From: Callorhinus ursinus
Taxonomy: Eukaryota > Chordata > Mammalia > Carnivora > Otariidae
Assembly (NCBI RefSeq): GCF_003265705.1
Contig: NW_020313044.1
Location: forward strand, 6,313,400-6,377,399
Length of the DNA stretch: 64,000 bases
Direction: 5' to 3'
Shown in pieces: positions 22,640 to 33,557 of this stretch. The first letter of the stretch is position 1. Each line of letters opens with the position of its first letter. The position numbers and the translations under genes are program-made. The notes beneath the pieces are model-generated. The model searched no databases, was not told the DNA's origin, and saw nothing but the letters and a program-made list of their open reading frames with translations.

Positions 22640-23565
22640 ATCCCTTCACTAATTCCTTCGTCCACTTAGCCCATTCTTGTGGAGCATGGTGAGAAGTGAC
22701 ATGCTGGGTGCTGAACCAAACAGGAGCTGTACCAGGAGCTGAGAACGGAGAGGTGAACCAGAAACAGTCATGGTGCTTACTTACATTCTGGTGAGAAAAT
22801 GGATATTTAGCAATTATCATATACCTCTTTAATCATACTTGTAATAAGAGCGTCAAAGAAGTACAGATGGCTAAGAGGGAACCACATCTGGTCTGGGAGA
22901 ATCAGGAAAGCTTTTAATGGAAGTAAAAGTGGCTATCCTGAGGCCTGTAGGGGCTAGCTGGTGAGAAAGTTGGGGTGCAGAAAAGGAGAGCATTCTGTGT
23001 AGAGAGAATGGACCATGAATGCCCAGAGGGGGCTGGAGAACCTAACATTGGGCAGCGTGCCTGCAATATGTTGGTGAGGTGGACACGGCCCTTCTAGGTG
23101 GTAGGCTTCAGATGAGGAAGGGTCTAGGGCGTCACTTGTGGGACTTTGAACTTGATCGTTAGAGTAATGGGAGGCTGCCAAGGGGTGTTCAGCAGGGAAA
23201 TGATTTGCTAATATTTGCATTTTAAATGTTCTCTTGGGGGGCGCCTGGGTGGCTCAGTTGGTTAGGCACCTGCCTTTGGCTCAGGTCATGATCTCAGGAT
23301 TTGAGCCCCTGGGACTGAGCCCCACATCGGGCTCCCTGCTCAGCGGGGAGTCTGCTTCTCCCTCTCCCTTTGCTCTCCCCGAACTCATGCTCGCTCTCTC
23401 TCTCAAATAAATAAAATCTTTAATCAATCATTCAATCAATCAATCAATACTTTCTTGGGCTTCAGTGTGGAGAACAGATTGAAGAGGCTGAGGCTGAATC
23501 AGGGAGGTAGCGATGGCAGCACTGAGCACCGCCTTCCCCTCCATTCTCCCATTTTGGACACAGTT
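22640..23565 (-). mobile_element. L2 LINE fragment split by a SINEC
   Basis: Reverse-strand L2: 'ctgggtgctgaaccaaacag', 'ggtgcttacttacattctgg', 'tagagtaatgggaggctgcc', 'gggaaatgatttgctaatat', then after the SINEC 'gtgtggagaacagattgaag' and 'aggctgaatcagggagg'. About 0.7 kb of L2 once the SINEC (23237-23449) is removed. Confidence 0.65.
23237..23449 (+). mobile_element. SINEC nested in L2
   Basis: Forward SINEC: 'ggggggcgcctgggtggctc', 'ggctcaggtcatgatctcag', 'aaataaataaaatcttt'. Its tail has expanded to (CAAT)n-like 'caatcaatcaatcaat'. Flanks 'ttctcttggg' and 'tttcttggg' are an imperfect target-site duplication. Confidence 0.94.
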
Positions 23566-24340
23566 CCTGTGCTCCCCTCAGGAACCACTGGCCCCAGGAA
23601 GGGAAGCAGTTGTGCAGTGTCCACTCTGAAAGGGGGACCAGCTCCTTGGACCAGTTTTGGGGAGGCAAAGGCTAAAGTTACCATTACCCATATTTCCATG
23701 TACTATGTAACCCAGCCTGTAAACTTACTTCCTCACAGATATACTGAGCAGAGAAATGGGAATAAGTTTATGCATTACACAGCATGATTATCATCCATGA
23801 TGTCCTTAGGTGTGGGTACATTTGATGGTGGTTTGATATATGACACAGTATTTTTTATAATCCCACAGAATTTGAGAGCGGAATATAAAGCCATTTTGTT
23901 TTACATGCCCAGACTGGTCTCAAAAGGAGAAGCAGGAAAGGTGAGTTTCTACTTCAAAGTATCAGACAAAATAAAAAATCATGGGGTCTTTATCAGTCAA
24001 ACCAACCAGAGAACTGCTCAAACCAAGTTTACTGTTCAAGTTCAGTGCAGTTCCCAGTTTGATTTCGAAGTGAACTTTCCATTTGATTGATGAAGCTCAC
24101 CAATTTAAGTAGCTGCTTTGGTGCTCTATTGATATCAGTTTTCTAATACTTCTAATGGGTCATGGGTTTTTCTTTGTTTAAACTGCCAAAGACACAATGT
24201 TCAAAATGGTCTAGAGGAGAAGGGAAATACTCTGGTAAACGAATCATTGACTGGTTTGGTGACCTGTGAATGTGCCTTTGGATCATGGAATTGCATTCCA
24301 TACTCTAAGGAGATTTTATAAAATTTGGAGCACGGGGTTA
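23566..24340. other. Unique stretch with an exon-like segment
   Basis: Holds a 97-codon frame (23797-24090, +). Inside it 23869-23940 is preceded by 'ttttataatcccacag' and followed by 'gtgagtttct', which are good acceptor and donor sequences around a 72-base in-frame block. The peptide resembles nothing I know, so this is not called as a gene. Confidence 0.2.
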
Positions 24341-24344
24341 ATAA

Positions 24345-24600
24345 ATATAATAGCTGCTGTGTATTGAGTATAGACACCGTGCTATCTACTTTATCAGGAC
24401 CAACTCATTTAACCTTCGGGTAAGACTTATAATGTAAATGCTTTTATTACATTAGTTTTACCAAGACAAAATGAGGCTTAGGAAGAACAATTAATTTGTT
24501 CAAGATCACAGCTAATAATTGGCAGGGTCACCATTTGGCCTCAGGTCTGTCTAAGTCCAGAGTCTGCATCTAAACCACGATCTCTGCCCTGTGCTTCTAT
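24345..24600 (-). mobile_element. MIR SINE
   Basis: Reverse-strand MIR: 'ccaactcatttaaccttcgg', 'acaaaatgaggcttaggaag', 'ttgttcaagatcacagct', 'gtctaagtccagagtctgc'. Confidence 0.8.
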
Positions 24601-24604
24601 GACA

Positions 24605-25165
24605 GCAAATGAAATCTCACAAATCATTCCTTCCTGCTACCACCTGAAATTTTCCTCATCAGTATAACTGGACCAGTTGTAGGAGGCAACTAATTTTATT
24701 TATTTATTGCTTTTTATTGTACCAGTGAATTTAATTTCTTAGGTACCGATTTGCTTTTGCTTTTTATTTTTCATTTTTTTATTTTAGTTTGCACATCTGT
24801 CTTAGATTAACTAAATTATCTAAATGTGCTTGGCTTAGATTAGGACTAAAGTGTTCTTATAACCATTATTATTTCTACATTATGAGAGAAACAGAAGAAA
24901 ACTTAGGGATAGCCTTAACCAAACACAGAGGCTTTAACAAACATTAACAAGAAATGGGGAGAATTTAGAATTCTGGAGAGATATGTCAGTTTAGATGATG
25001 GTCTGAAAAGCTCATACTGCCACTAACATTTTTTTGAATTATTATTATTTTACCTGAAATGTTTCTGTTATGCCTGAAAAAAAAATTTGATAAGAACAAC
25101 AACAAAAAAAAGAGGAAGTAGATTGACAGGGTCTCTGGACACAAGTGAGAGCAGAGCTGAGGAGA
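24605..25165. other. AT-rich stretch with no recognised feature
   Basis: Several T- and A-rich runs (24690-24790, 25030-25115). No gene or repeat family recognised. Confidence 0.45.
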
Positions 25166-25169
25166 AGGG

Positions 25170-25354
25170 GTTGGTATGTTGGAAAAAGCATTGAGTTTGG
25201 GTGTGATTTAGGTCCAGCCCAGCCACTTAAGAACTTTGATATTGGGCAAGTTTCTTACACTCTCTGAGCTTTACTTTCCTCATGCATAAAATGGGAAAAC
25301 TTAACAAAACTCATAGGGAAGATTTACTGGGAGAGCAATAACATTATTACTATT
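25170..25354 (+). mobile_element. MIR SINE
   Basis: Forward MIR: 'ggtccagcccagccacttaa', 'gatattgggcaagtttctta', 'tttcctcatgcataaaatgg'. Confidence 0.8.
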
Positions 25355-25369
25355 TGGCAATGTGTTTTT

Positions 25370-25577
25370 GGTTTTGGTTTTGGGTTCTTTTGTTTTGTTT
25401 TTGTTTTGTTTTGTTTTGTTTTGTTTTGAGAGAGAGGTGGGGGAGAGACAGGACAGAGGGAGAGAGAGAGACTCTCAAGCAGACTCCAATGCAGGGCTCA
25501 ATCCCATGACCCTGAGATCATGACCTGTGCCAAAATCAACAGTTACATGCTTAACCGAGTGAGCCACCCAGGCTCCC
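25370..25577 (-). mobile_element. SINEC with a (TTTTG)n tail
   Basis: Older reverse-strand SINEC: 'tgagatcatgacctgtgcc', 'cgagtgagccacccagg'. Its tail, read on the plus strand, is (TTTTG)n at ~25389-25430. An imperfect duplication, 'tggcaatgtgttttt' / 'tggtgatgttttttt', sits at 25355-25369 and 25578-25592. Confidence 0.9.
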
Positions 25578-25594
25578 TGGTGATGTTTTTTTGC

Positions 25595-25780
25595 TGTACC
25601 AGTCATTATTTAAGTCAATCATAAAACAAAACAAAACAAAGACCCTAAAGCGTCATTGCCCCCATTTTATAGATGGGTGAACTGAGGCTTAGAGAACTGT
25701 TACTTGTCTAAGGTCATGGAGCTATTGAGGAAAAGAGCTGTGGTTCCCCAACTGCTGTGACTACGAAGTTCAGGTTCTTC
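25595..25780 (-). mobile_element. MIR SINE
   Basis: Reverse-strand MIR: 'ccccattttatagatgggtg', 'aactgaggcttagagaactg', 'cttgtctaaggtcatggagc'. A short (CAAAA)n patch lies in its left half. Confidence 0.7.
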
Positions 25781-25814
25781 CACACCGTGAGATGAACTGC
25801 TTCAGTGTCACAGT

Positions 25815-26045
25815 GAGAGCTATCATTTAACAAACAGTTGGTATGAGGCCTGTGCCGAATGCTCTGTGCACATTATTTCCTTCAACAACAGTTTGACAAG
25901 ATGGGCATTACCATCTCCATTTCACTGAAAAATCGCTTCTGAAGCTAGGACTCTTCAATCATTTGTCCAAGGTCAAGATGGTAGGCGATGGGTCTGAGCT
26001 CTGAGTCCAGATCACTCTGATTTTAGAGCTGTACCATTCTGTCTT
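25815..26045 (-). mobile_element. MIR SINE
   Basis: Reverse-strand MIR: 'gaggcctgtgccgaatgctc', 'gatgggcattaccatctcca', 'atttgtccaaggtcaagatg', 'gagtccagatcactctga'. Confidence 0.7.
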
Positions 26046-26700
26046 CCATGACATGTGTAATGGGGCAGGTCAGATTTGCCATATTGTAGGGAGTGCTTGC
26101 AGCTTTCTTGAAATTCTTTAGTTATCTCATCAACCGTCAACTCTACAAGGTGGCTTAGCAATAGTTTCAGTAGAACTGCCAGGGTGAGGAAACTCTTCTG
26201 GTCCTTCTGGGCCAGAGGAAGTCTTCTTCATCTTTCAGTCTCTAATCCCAAAGGCTTTCCTTTCATAACTGTTAATGGTAGCCCAACCTTAGGATTAGAA
26301 TATCTGAATTTATAGAGGAGCATATAATTCTGAAAAATCTGGTCAACATCTAGTGTTCACAAAGCAGGGAATAAGTGTCAGTTACTTATATACTGTATGA
26401 TGCTAGGACCTCTTAGTGAAACCCAAAGGGAAGGCCTGAAGAAATTTGCATGCAACATACTTATCCTCTGCTTAGGCCTCCTCCCATTGCCTACAGAGGT
26501 ATTAGAAAAACATTGTTTTCAATAGGATTGGTGTGCTGAAGGCCAGGGTATGAGTGATGTAGGAGGTATTTTGATATCTTACTTTTCTATCATAAAGATC
26601 ATCTAATCTGCTGGCCCAATTCATGGGCCTTTATGAACACCAGGGCTGTAGGAAAGAAAAACTTCACACTGTGTCTTAGGTAGGGGTAATTGTTCTTACC
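26046..26700. other. Stretch with no recognised feature
   Basis: Mixed composition; no gene, repeat or motif recognised. Confidence 0.45.
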
Positions 26701-26704
26701 AGGA

Positions 26705-26850
26705 ACTAGGAAGTAGAAAATGTGTTGGACTGGGAAAGTAGAGACTTGGCTCTTGGTCTGTCTCTAACCAGCTGTGGGACCTGAGACAAATCCCTTCTCC
26801 TCCTTGGGCCTCTGTTTTGCCAAGGGCAAAATGAAGTGATGACCCAGATG
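26705..26850 (+). mobile_element. MIR SINE
   Basis: Forward MIR: 'cagctgtgggacctgagaca', 'tccttgggcctctgttttgc', 'gggcaaaatgaagtgatgac'. Confidence 0.7.
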
Positions 26851-26859
26851 ACTTCTAAA

Positions 26860-28035
26860 GTTATTGCAGAACTAACAAAAAATTTGAATATGCTCTTTTC
26901 TTCTGTAAAGAGGCTTGTCCTGCCACTCATATGAAGTTGGAGCCTTGCAGTGAGTTAATATGGAAAATGTGCCCATAGCCTGAATCTCCCAGTTTTTCCC
27001 TCCTGCCCAAGGGTACTATCAGTTAATGTCAGCACCAATATTGACATGAGTATGTCTCTGCCTGAAGCTCTCAGTCACATGGACAGCCTGCTTTAAAAGC
27101 AAAGTATATTTATGTAAATTCAAGTTTATCAGAAATTAGGCTTATCCTCATTTTTACATGATGAGAGCTATGGTTCGATCGTGACAAGCAGCAACTGCAA
27201 AGAGAAAGTGAATTAAAAAGAGAATCGAACTAGGAATGAGAAAGGTAAAATAAGAAATGCTATTTTGTATTATCTCTCAAATAAAACTGATATATTAGAG
27301 GTGGTATAACACAAGCTAATTTAAAATATTACCCTGAAATAATGGGGACTGAGCATGTGGAAAATCAAAAGGAGAATAAGTTCTTTGACATACCTTGGTT
27401 CATAATAATCCAGTTCTGAGTGAACAAAACAAAAGCCATTCAACAATTTTTAAAGAAATGTTAAAATTGATATCTTCTCACTGAGATATCTTTTTCAGAA
27501 CTCAAAAGAATTATAAACACTTTGTCTTTTTGACAAATGATAATTTTGATTATTAAGATCTAACAGGTAGAGTTGCACTGCTGGTCAGGCTCTTTTGTCA
27601 TGCTGTAATACCTAGAATTCCTTCTATGCAGTATTTCCCATGCTTTAATTATGTCTCAAAGACTAATCTGCAAAGGGAACAGACTCCCATTGCAAAGGCT
27701 CATTTTATTCCCCATCTTGCCCAGGACTTGCTTCTGGGTTTTGGAAATGTGTCATTTCAGCACAGACCGTGTTTGCAGGCATTACAGGAGTGGACTTTGA
27801 TTTGACCAGCCCATTTAATTGACAGCGTCTTAATAGTCACTGGGGATCACAGGCTTTGATAAATTCAGTAATGGATGGATTGGTTATTTGATGTTAAAGT
27901 TAGTTCAACTTTCCCTGGATGAGAACAGACCATCAATTCAACTGACTGAGACACATTTAGCAGATCCTGCTGGGTGAGCTGTGCCTGGTTCTGTCAATGT
28001 TATAAATGATTGGTAGAGAAGAATCAACATGCTGT
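26860..28035. other. Repeat-poor block, possible conserved non-coding DNA
   Basis: No interspersed repeat recognised over ~1.1 kb. The part 27600-27960 has homeodomain-type and TALE-type cores ('ctttaattatgtc', 'atttaattgacagcg') and reads like the AT-rich conserved non-coding sequence found near developmental genes. This is an impression only. Confidence 0.25.
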
Positions 28036-28053
28036 TTAAAAAGTCTATAGACA

Positions 28054-28221
28054 GGGCACCTGGGTGGCTCAATCAGTTAAGCTTCTGACTCTTGATTTCA
28101 GCTCTGGTCATGATCTCAGGGTCGTGAGATCGAGCCCCCGCCTTGGGCTCCACGTTGGGCATGGAGCCTGCTTAAGATTCTCTCTCTCCCTCTTCCTCTC
28201 TAAAAAAAAAATTAAAAAATT
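28054..28221 (+). mobile_element. SINEC, older subfamily
   Basis: Forward copy of an older type with 'gactcttgatttcagctc' and 'ctgcttaagattctctctc', 5' head 'gggcacctgggtggctca'. Target-site duplication 'aaaagtctatagaca' / 'aaaagtatatagaca' at 28039-28053 and 28222-28236 has one mismatch. Confidence 0.96.
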
Positions 28222-28239
28222 AAAAGTATATAGACATTG

Positions 28240-28697
28240 TATTGCAAGATGTCATGAATACTACTGAAGTCAGAATGAATTATTTGGAGTTCCTAAAGAT
28301 GTTAAAAGTACTATTGAAACTAAATTATATTCACCATAGAAAAAAATAAAAGTTCATAAGCTAGTGAGTAAGCATCCCAAGCATAAAGATTATTGTTTGG
28401 AAAAGCTAAGATTCACTAGTATAACTACTTTCGTTTGGGAAATCTAGGAAGGACTGAATTAAAAATAGGTAGTCAACGTTCCAGGATGGGAAATAGAGAG
28501 GTAGAGAAGAGTCTTTTGGTGAGATCAATGAAAGAGAATCACATTGCCTTAGCAGAGATCCTTTTCATAGCTGTCTGCCTTTAATTGCTGGTCACACTCA
28601 AATGAGGCATTTGCAGCTGCTTTTATATTGGGAGTCTCTGTCCTCTTTGAACATTACTCTCCGAGGCATAATTAGACATGGAAATATCTTTATATCC

Positions 28698-28700
<3 letters not shown>
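28240..28700. other. Stretch with no recognised feature
   Basis: AT-rich unique-looking DNA before the (GT)n tract. Confidence 0.45.

Positions 28701-28703
<3 letters not shown>

Positions 28704-28751
<48 letters not shown>
28704..28751. repeat. (GT)n microsatellite abutting an assembly gap
   Basis: At least 24 GT units running directly into ten N's. The true length is unknown because the gap truncates it. Confidence 0.97.
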
Positions 28752-28761
28752 NNNNNNNNNN
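28752..28761. other. Assembly gap (10 N)
   Basis: Ten N's between the (GT)n tract and a SINEC that lacks its first bases. The head of the SINE and the remainder of the microsatellite are presumably hidden here; ten N's is probably a placeholder and not a measured size. Confidence 0.98.
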
Positions 28762-28930
28762 GGCTCAGTCTTTAAGTGTCTGTCTTCGGCTCAGGTCATG
28801 ATCCCAGGCTCCTGGGATCAAGTCCCACATCGGATTCCTTGCTCAGCGGGGAGCCTGCTTCACCCTCTGCCTGCCACGCCCCCTGCTTGCACTTTCTTTC
28901 TCTGACAAATAAATAAAATCTTAAAAAAAA
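28762..28930 (+). mobile_element. SINEC, head lost in gap
   Basis: Starts inside the element at 'ggctcagtctttaagtgtct', continues 'ggctcaggtcatgatcccag' and ends 'gacaaataaataaaatctta'. The usual 'gggcgcctgggt' head is missing because of the gap. Confidence 0.93.
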
Positions 28931-29234
28931 CACAACAAAACAAAAACATAGTGCTTCCTAAAACCTAGATCCAAAGCGAGAAGATGCACATTTTTTTTGA
29001 AATTTTTTGACCTGATCACCTTAGTTCAGTACAACCATATGCAGTCAACAGATAGTAGACAAATCTATCCTGAGTCACATACCAATACAGAGATATCTTC
29101 ATCATTTTAGTTGAAACATTAGTCATCATTTAGATTAAAAACCTCACTTTACTGTGCAGAAGACTCACTTGAATGCAAATATTTTCACAGGAATTTCCTA
29201 AGGTGGATTTAATTTATTCTTTAAGAACCATCTT

Positions 29235-29439
29235 GGGTGCCTGGGTGGCCCAGTTGGTTAAGCGTCTGCCTTCGGCTCAGGTCATGATCCTGGAGTCCCG
29301 GGATCGAGTCCCGCATCGGGCTCCCTGCTCGGCAGGGAGTCTGCTTCTCCCTCTAACCCTCCCCGCTCTCATGTGCTCTCTCTCTCTCTCTCATTCTCAC
29401 TCTCTCAAAATAAATAAATAAATCTTTAAAAAAAAAAAA
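29235..29439 (+). mobile_element. SINEC
   Basis: Near-consensus forward copy: 'gggtgcctgggtggcccag', 'tcccgggatcgagtcccgca', long CT block, A tail. Target-site duplication 'aaccatctt' at 29226-29234 and 29440-29448. Confidence 0.96.
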
Positions 29440-29530
29440 AACCATCTTAAGAAACTTCTAAGTCACATATGGTTCACTATTTATTCCCCAAGCATTTGTT
29501 TTAATCATGCATAATCTATGGTTGTATCCA

Positions 29531-29728
29531 GGGCGCCTGGGTGGCTCAGTTGGTTAAGCGACTGCCTTCGGCTCAGGTCATGATCCTGGAGTCCCTGGAT
29601 CGAGTCCCGCATCGGGCTCCCTGCTCAGCAGGGAGTCTGCTTCTCCCTCTGACCCTCCCCCCATCTCATGTGCTTTCTCTCTCATTCTCTCTGTCTCTCA
29701 AATAAATAATAAAATCTTTAAAAAAAAA
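29531..29728 (+). mobile_element. SINEC, young-looking copy
   Basis: Near-consensus forward copy with a perfect 18-bp target-site duplication 'aatctatggttgtatcca' at 29513-29530 and 29729-29746. It is very similar to its neighbour at 29235 ('gatcctggagtcc' variant in both), so both probably come from the same source subfamily. Confidence 0.98.
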
Positions 29729-29749
29729 AATCTATGGTTGTATCCATCA

Positions 29750-30350
29750 TGAGAAGTTAATAGAAGGACTAAGACCAGTGAGATCACATGAGAAAGAATG
29801 GAGTGTCCACAGCCTTTCATAAGTGTGTATTGAGCACTCAGATGTGTCTGAGGCCTGCTTTCAATGCTAATAGTGATGGAAGATAAATTCGCTAATAATG
29901 CCACCATGCTCTGCATTAGTTCAACCACGTCTGGAGAATGTGTACAGTTTTGTGTTTCTTGCCTTACGTGTTTGACCTGGGGGTAAGAAATACGTTATAT
30001 GGGGGAAATGAAAAGGGATTAGTGATGGTAAGCCTGAAAAATAAGAGGCTTGATGAAAATAAGGTAGTGTCCCCCAAACCCTGTGAGGTGAGGGACTACT
30101 TCTGTTTTATTCTCCCAGCTCTTTGCATCCTGACATAACATATGTGTTCAGTAATTATCTATGGAATGGATTTTTGAGGGGAAATCAAGTTAGAGAGCGA
30201 TTACATATGTTTGGTGCAGCTCAAGGAAGCAGAGATAGAAGTAAAGGTAGAAGTTGTTCAGCCATAAATTCTGTCTTAATATAAGAAGAACTTTCCTACA
30301 TTGGCCCAAAAGAGTGAGAGCTGCTTATAAAAGGTTCAGTTCACTAAAAG
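29750..30350. other. Stretch with no recognised feature
   Basis: A short MIR/L2-like 'gtgtgtattgagcactcaga' near 29825. Nothing else recognised. Confidence 0.45.
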
Positions 30351-30358
30351 TAGAAATA

Positions 30359-30546
30359 GGGATGCCTGGTGGCTCCGTTGGTTAAGCGTCCGACTCCTGG
30401 TGTCTGCTCAGGTCATGATCTCATGGGTGGTAGCATCGAGCCCCACATCTGGCTTCGCACTCTCTCCCCCTGCTCATGCACTCTCTGTCTCTGTCTCTCT
30501 CTCTCTCTGTCTCTCTCTCAAACAAATAAATAAAGCTTTAAAAAAA
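30359..30546 (+). mobile_element. SINEC, diverged
   Basis: Forward copy with damaged head 'gggatgcctggtggctcc', then 'ctcaggtcatgatctcatgg' and a long CT block, 'caaacaaataaataaagctt'. Flanking 'agtagaaata' / 'aggagaaaca' is only a possible duplication. Confidence 0.92.
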
Positions 30547-30549
30547 CAG

Positions 30550-31368
30550 GAGAAACAAATGTTCAACGAAATGCTGGATAATCATTATAGATGTAATTTC
30601 TGCTTGGGATGGAAGATTTAACTAAATAATTGCCAATATTCTATAATAGTATAATTGAGTTACTTGACAAGTTTTACCTCATTATCTTTATGGTTTATAA
30701 GAAAACATCCATGTACATTTCTTTCAACTTTTCTTTATTATCCTATGAGAATAAAGCCTGATCACATACATAAAGAACCATGACTTGGACAGTTGGTTTG
30801 TGTTTCAGCTGGTTTTCATTCTTAATGGTGACAACGGTTTTTCGACAAATTCACAACAGAAATCCAGCCTCTGCACCTAGCTATAAATACATGGAGTTAG
30901 AAAGTCTATGCCACGCCGGTAGAAGCATCCTTTAAAATTTTGCTACTGCAGGGAGCCAGCTTTTCTGAAAATGTGAGTCACTTTCCATTTTACCCCCAAT
31001 CTGATTTTCCACTGCCCCCCCGTGCCCTTCAGAAAGCAAGCCAGGCCATGGTACCTTACTGTGATGCCCAGCCAACAGCAGAGTGCCACCACACTTCTCT
31101 CTCAGCCCCTTCTAGAGCAGGAAGAAAGATTCAGAGATCCCACAAGTCAACAACAGTGCAATTGCAAGCTGGACCTCAAAGTGGTGGGCGCAAAATGAGG
31201 AAAGAATTTGACTAACTGGCCAAATTCTACTGTCCCAAATCTAGTTGGTTAAGATCAGACAAAAACAACCTTATTTTCATGACAGAAAAAAAAAAGAAAG
31301 ATCAGACCAGTTCACCACATTTTCAACCCACAGCAATTAAATGCCTGCGAGTAAGTTGTAAGGGGACT

Positions 31369-31400
<32 letters not shown>

Positions 31401-31695
31401 TCTCAAAATTGTTTCATAGTTTTATATCATTTAAAAATATAAACTAGTGACTTTAATATTTTATTCTCTTATGTTTACCTAATAACATTAAACCTTAGGA
31501 GTTCTCAGTTATATGCTTGGCTGTTCTTCTATTTGATTTAAATGTACAGGAACACATACTGGGTTAATTAATACATGGGTTAAAACTCTCTTAGTCTAAA
31601 ATATTTAAAGTGGTCTAGCCTCTGATACCACAGAGTGAAAATAAGAGTAATGACAACAACCAGAAAAATATGAGCAGTTATGATGAGTTAATGTG
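30550..31695. other. Mostly unique stretch with orphan A-run
   Basis: No gene recognised (a 91-codon frame at 30940-31215 has no identifiable domain). It contains a 37-base A-tailed insert at 31261-31297 flanked by 'aagatcagac' (31251-31260, 31298-31307) and a 28-A run at 31369-31396 with no SINE attached. Confidence 0.5.
31369..31396. repeat. A-run (28 A)
   Basis: Uninterrupted A's. No recognised SINE or L1 body immediately upstream. Confidence 0.95.
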
Positions 31696-31870
31696 CTTTT
31701 AGCTCCCTCAACAAGATCGGGTTTGCTCTTATTTCTATTATCGAAATAAGAACATTGGGACATTGAGAAGTTAGGCACCTGACACGAGCGCACACCGCCA
31801 CTATGTGGAAGAGGTGGCATTTGAACCTACGGCACCAGACTCCAGGGCACTTGCTTTTATCCACTACCAT
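31695..31870 (-). mobile_element. MIR SINE, diverged
   Basis: Reverse-strand MIR right half: 'gaacattgggacattgagaa', 'ggtggcatttgaacctacgg', 'cagactccagggcacttgc'. Confidence 0.65.
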
Positions 31871-31879
31871 CTCCCACCT

Positions 31880-33455
31880 GCCTATAGTCAGAGAATGGAA
31901 GCACCAAGAGGATGATTTAGCACAGCCCTAGAAATATTGAAACAGGGACCAGATGGAGGCCCAGAGAAAGGGTCAGGTAACAAAACACACAATGACAGAG
32001 CAGTTTCAACCTTCTCTTGGCATTGGTGAGCAAGCCTACTAAGGCAGTGGGCAAAATGATGCCAAGTCTCTAGCTGTGTGGGAGCAATGATGGGTGGATC
32101 CTTCCTGCTGTCTCTGACTTCCTACTCACTGAGAGTGGAAATCTTCCATGCAGCTCACTACCTGCAATTATTAACATGACTTCGCTATTCCACCATCTTC
32201 ATCGACATAATTTTACTACTCCAGAAGACTCTTGCCCAGGAAGAAAATTATTGCAACCAGCCTTATTGTTCATTCCAGGAATTGAAAGACTCATCAATTT
32301 GTTGAATAGAAAGCATCAACTAACAGTTTATAGCCCAAGACTCTGAAACCCTGGCCTCAAACTCCTCCCTTTGCTGTTTCTACAAATCCCAAATTATTTT
32401 GTCATGATGTTGACCCAATCCTAGCTAGACCTCCTGCATGGAAAGGCTTATCTTAAACCAGACCTCAAATCTTGATCAGTACCTCAACTTCGTCCTTCTT
32501 TCTCTGAGATACTGTTATGGCTCTGTTGAGGGGTGTTCTCCTCAAAGCATCAAGCAATGAACTTGGCTTTGCCAACACATGGTATTTTGTGTATTTTGTG
32601 TGGCCAGCATTTAACACCTCTCAAGGGAAAGTCAGTCACTTCTTCCAGGAGGTCTCTCTGACTACCTTTCCCCACTACAAAAGAAAATGAAAGCAGTTAC
32701 GACTTGCTCACATGCTGAATATTCAAAGCTTTTTGACATTGTTAGAATATTTATCATTTCTCTCATCACTGCTAAAGCAAAATATTATCAGTATATATGT
32801 ATTAAAGGATTCATGTTATCAATTCAGTTTAATGTTAAATGTTTGCTCTTTGTTTAAAATTTCCATGAAACTTCATTCAAAATCATGCTGCATTTGCCTA
32901 AATGAATTATTATGGTAGAAACAGCATAATTTAGTGGGGAAAGAAGAGAAAAATGAACATCTATAGCTACATGTCATCGGGAAAGTTTGATATACAAATT
33001 TAATTCATACATTATGGAAACGTTAACTTTTCTCAAAAATAATTTACTTTGTTGTTTAGGCTTTCCTATGTAGGATGTTACAGAGAGTATCTGAAATGTG
33101 TACGTGTAGTTTAAGAAATAGTAATAAAAGGAGCAACCATTTACTCATTACCCAGGTTAGACTAGAACATTACCAGGACACCAAAAGGCCTCATTTTATA
33201 TTTTTACAAATGTAGTATCATGGTTTCTAGATACACTTTCACTGGGATGTTTCTCAAATTTACTGCAAAGTGGCTGCACCAACTTTCTCTTCAAGTGGCA
33301 TCCCTACAATCTGATTTATGGTGAGCATTTTATCTGCTTAGAAAAGGGATTGACAATAAAACTTCAGATGAAAAATCCTAGTAAAAACCAGGAAAAGACT
33401 TGACAATTTAACTCAATATAAGGATTTCTTTTTCTTCTTTATTCCTTTAGTCCAT
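31880..33455. other. Mostly unique stretch; possible LTR remnant near 32330-32590
   Basis: At ~32540-32590 'aagcatcaagcaatgaactt' followed by 'ggctttgccaacaca' resembles a polyadenylation region of an old LTR, but no boundaries can be set. The rest (32700-33450) is AT-rich DNA without recognised features. Confidence 0.25.
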
Positions 33456-33470
33456 AATGAAATTGTTCTT

Positions 33471-33505
33471 TTTTTAAAATTTTTTTAAAAGATTTTTATT
33501 TATTC

Positions 33506-33557
<52 letters not shown>

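Noticed and set aside
28678..28905. Open frame rich in VCVCVC
   Set aside because: It is the translation of the (GT)n tract, the N gap and a SINEC; not a gene.
29235..29310. tRNA-like A and B boxes in SINEC heads
   Set aside because: These are tRNA-derived SINEs; no copy keeps a full cloverleaf, so none is called as a tRNA gene.
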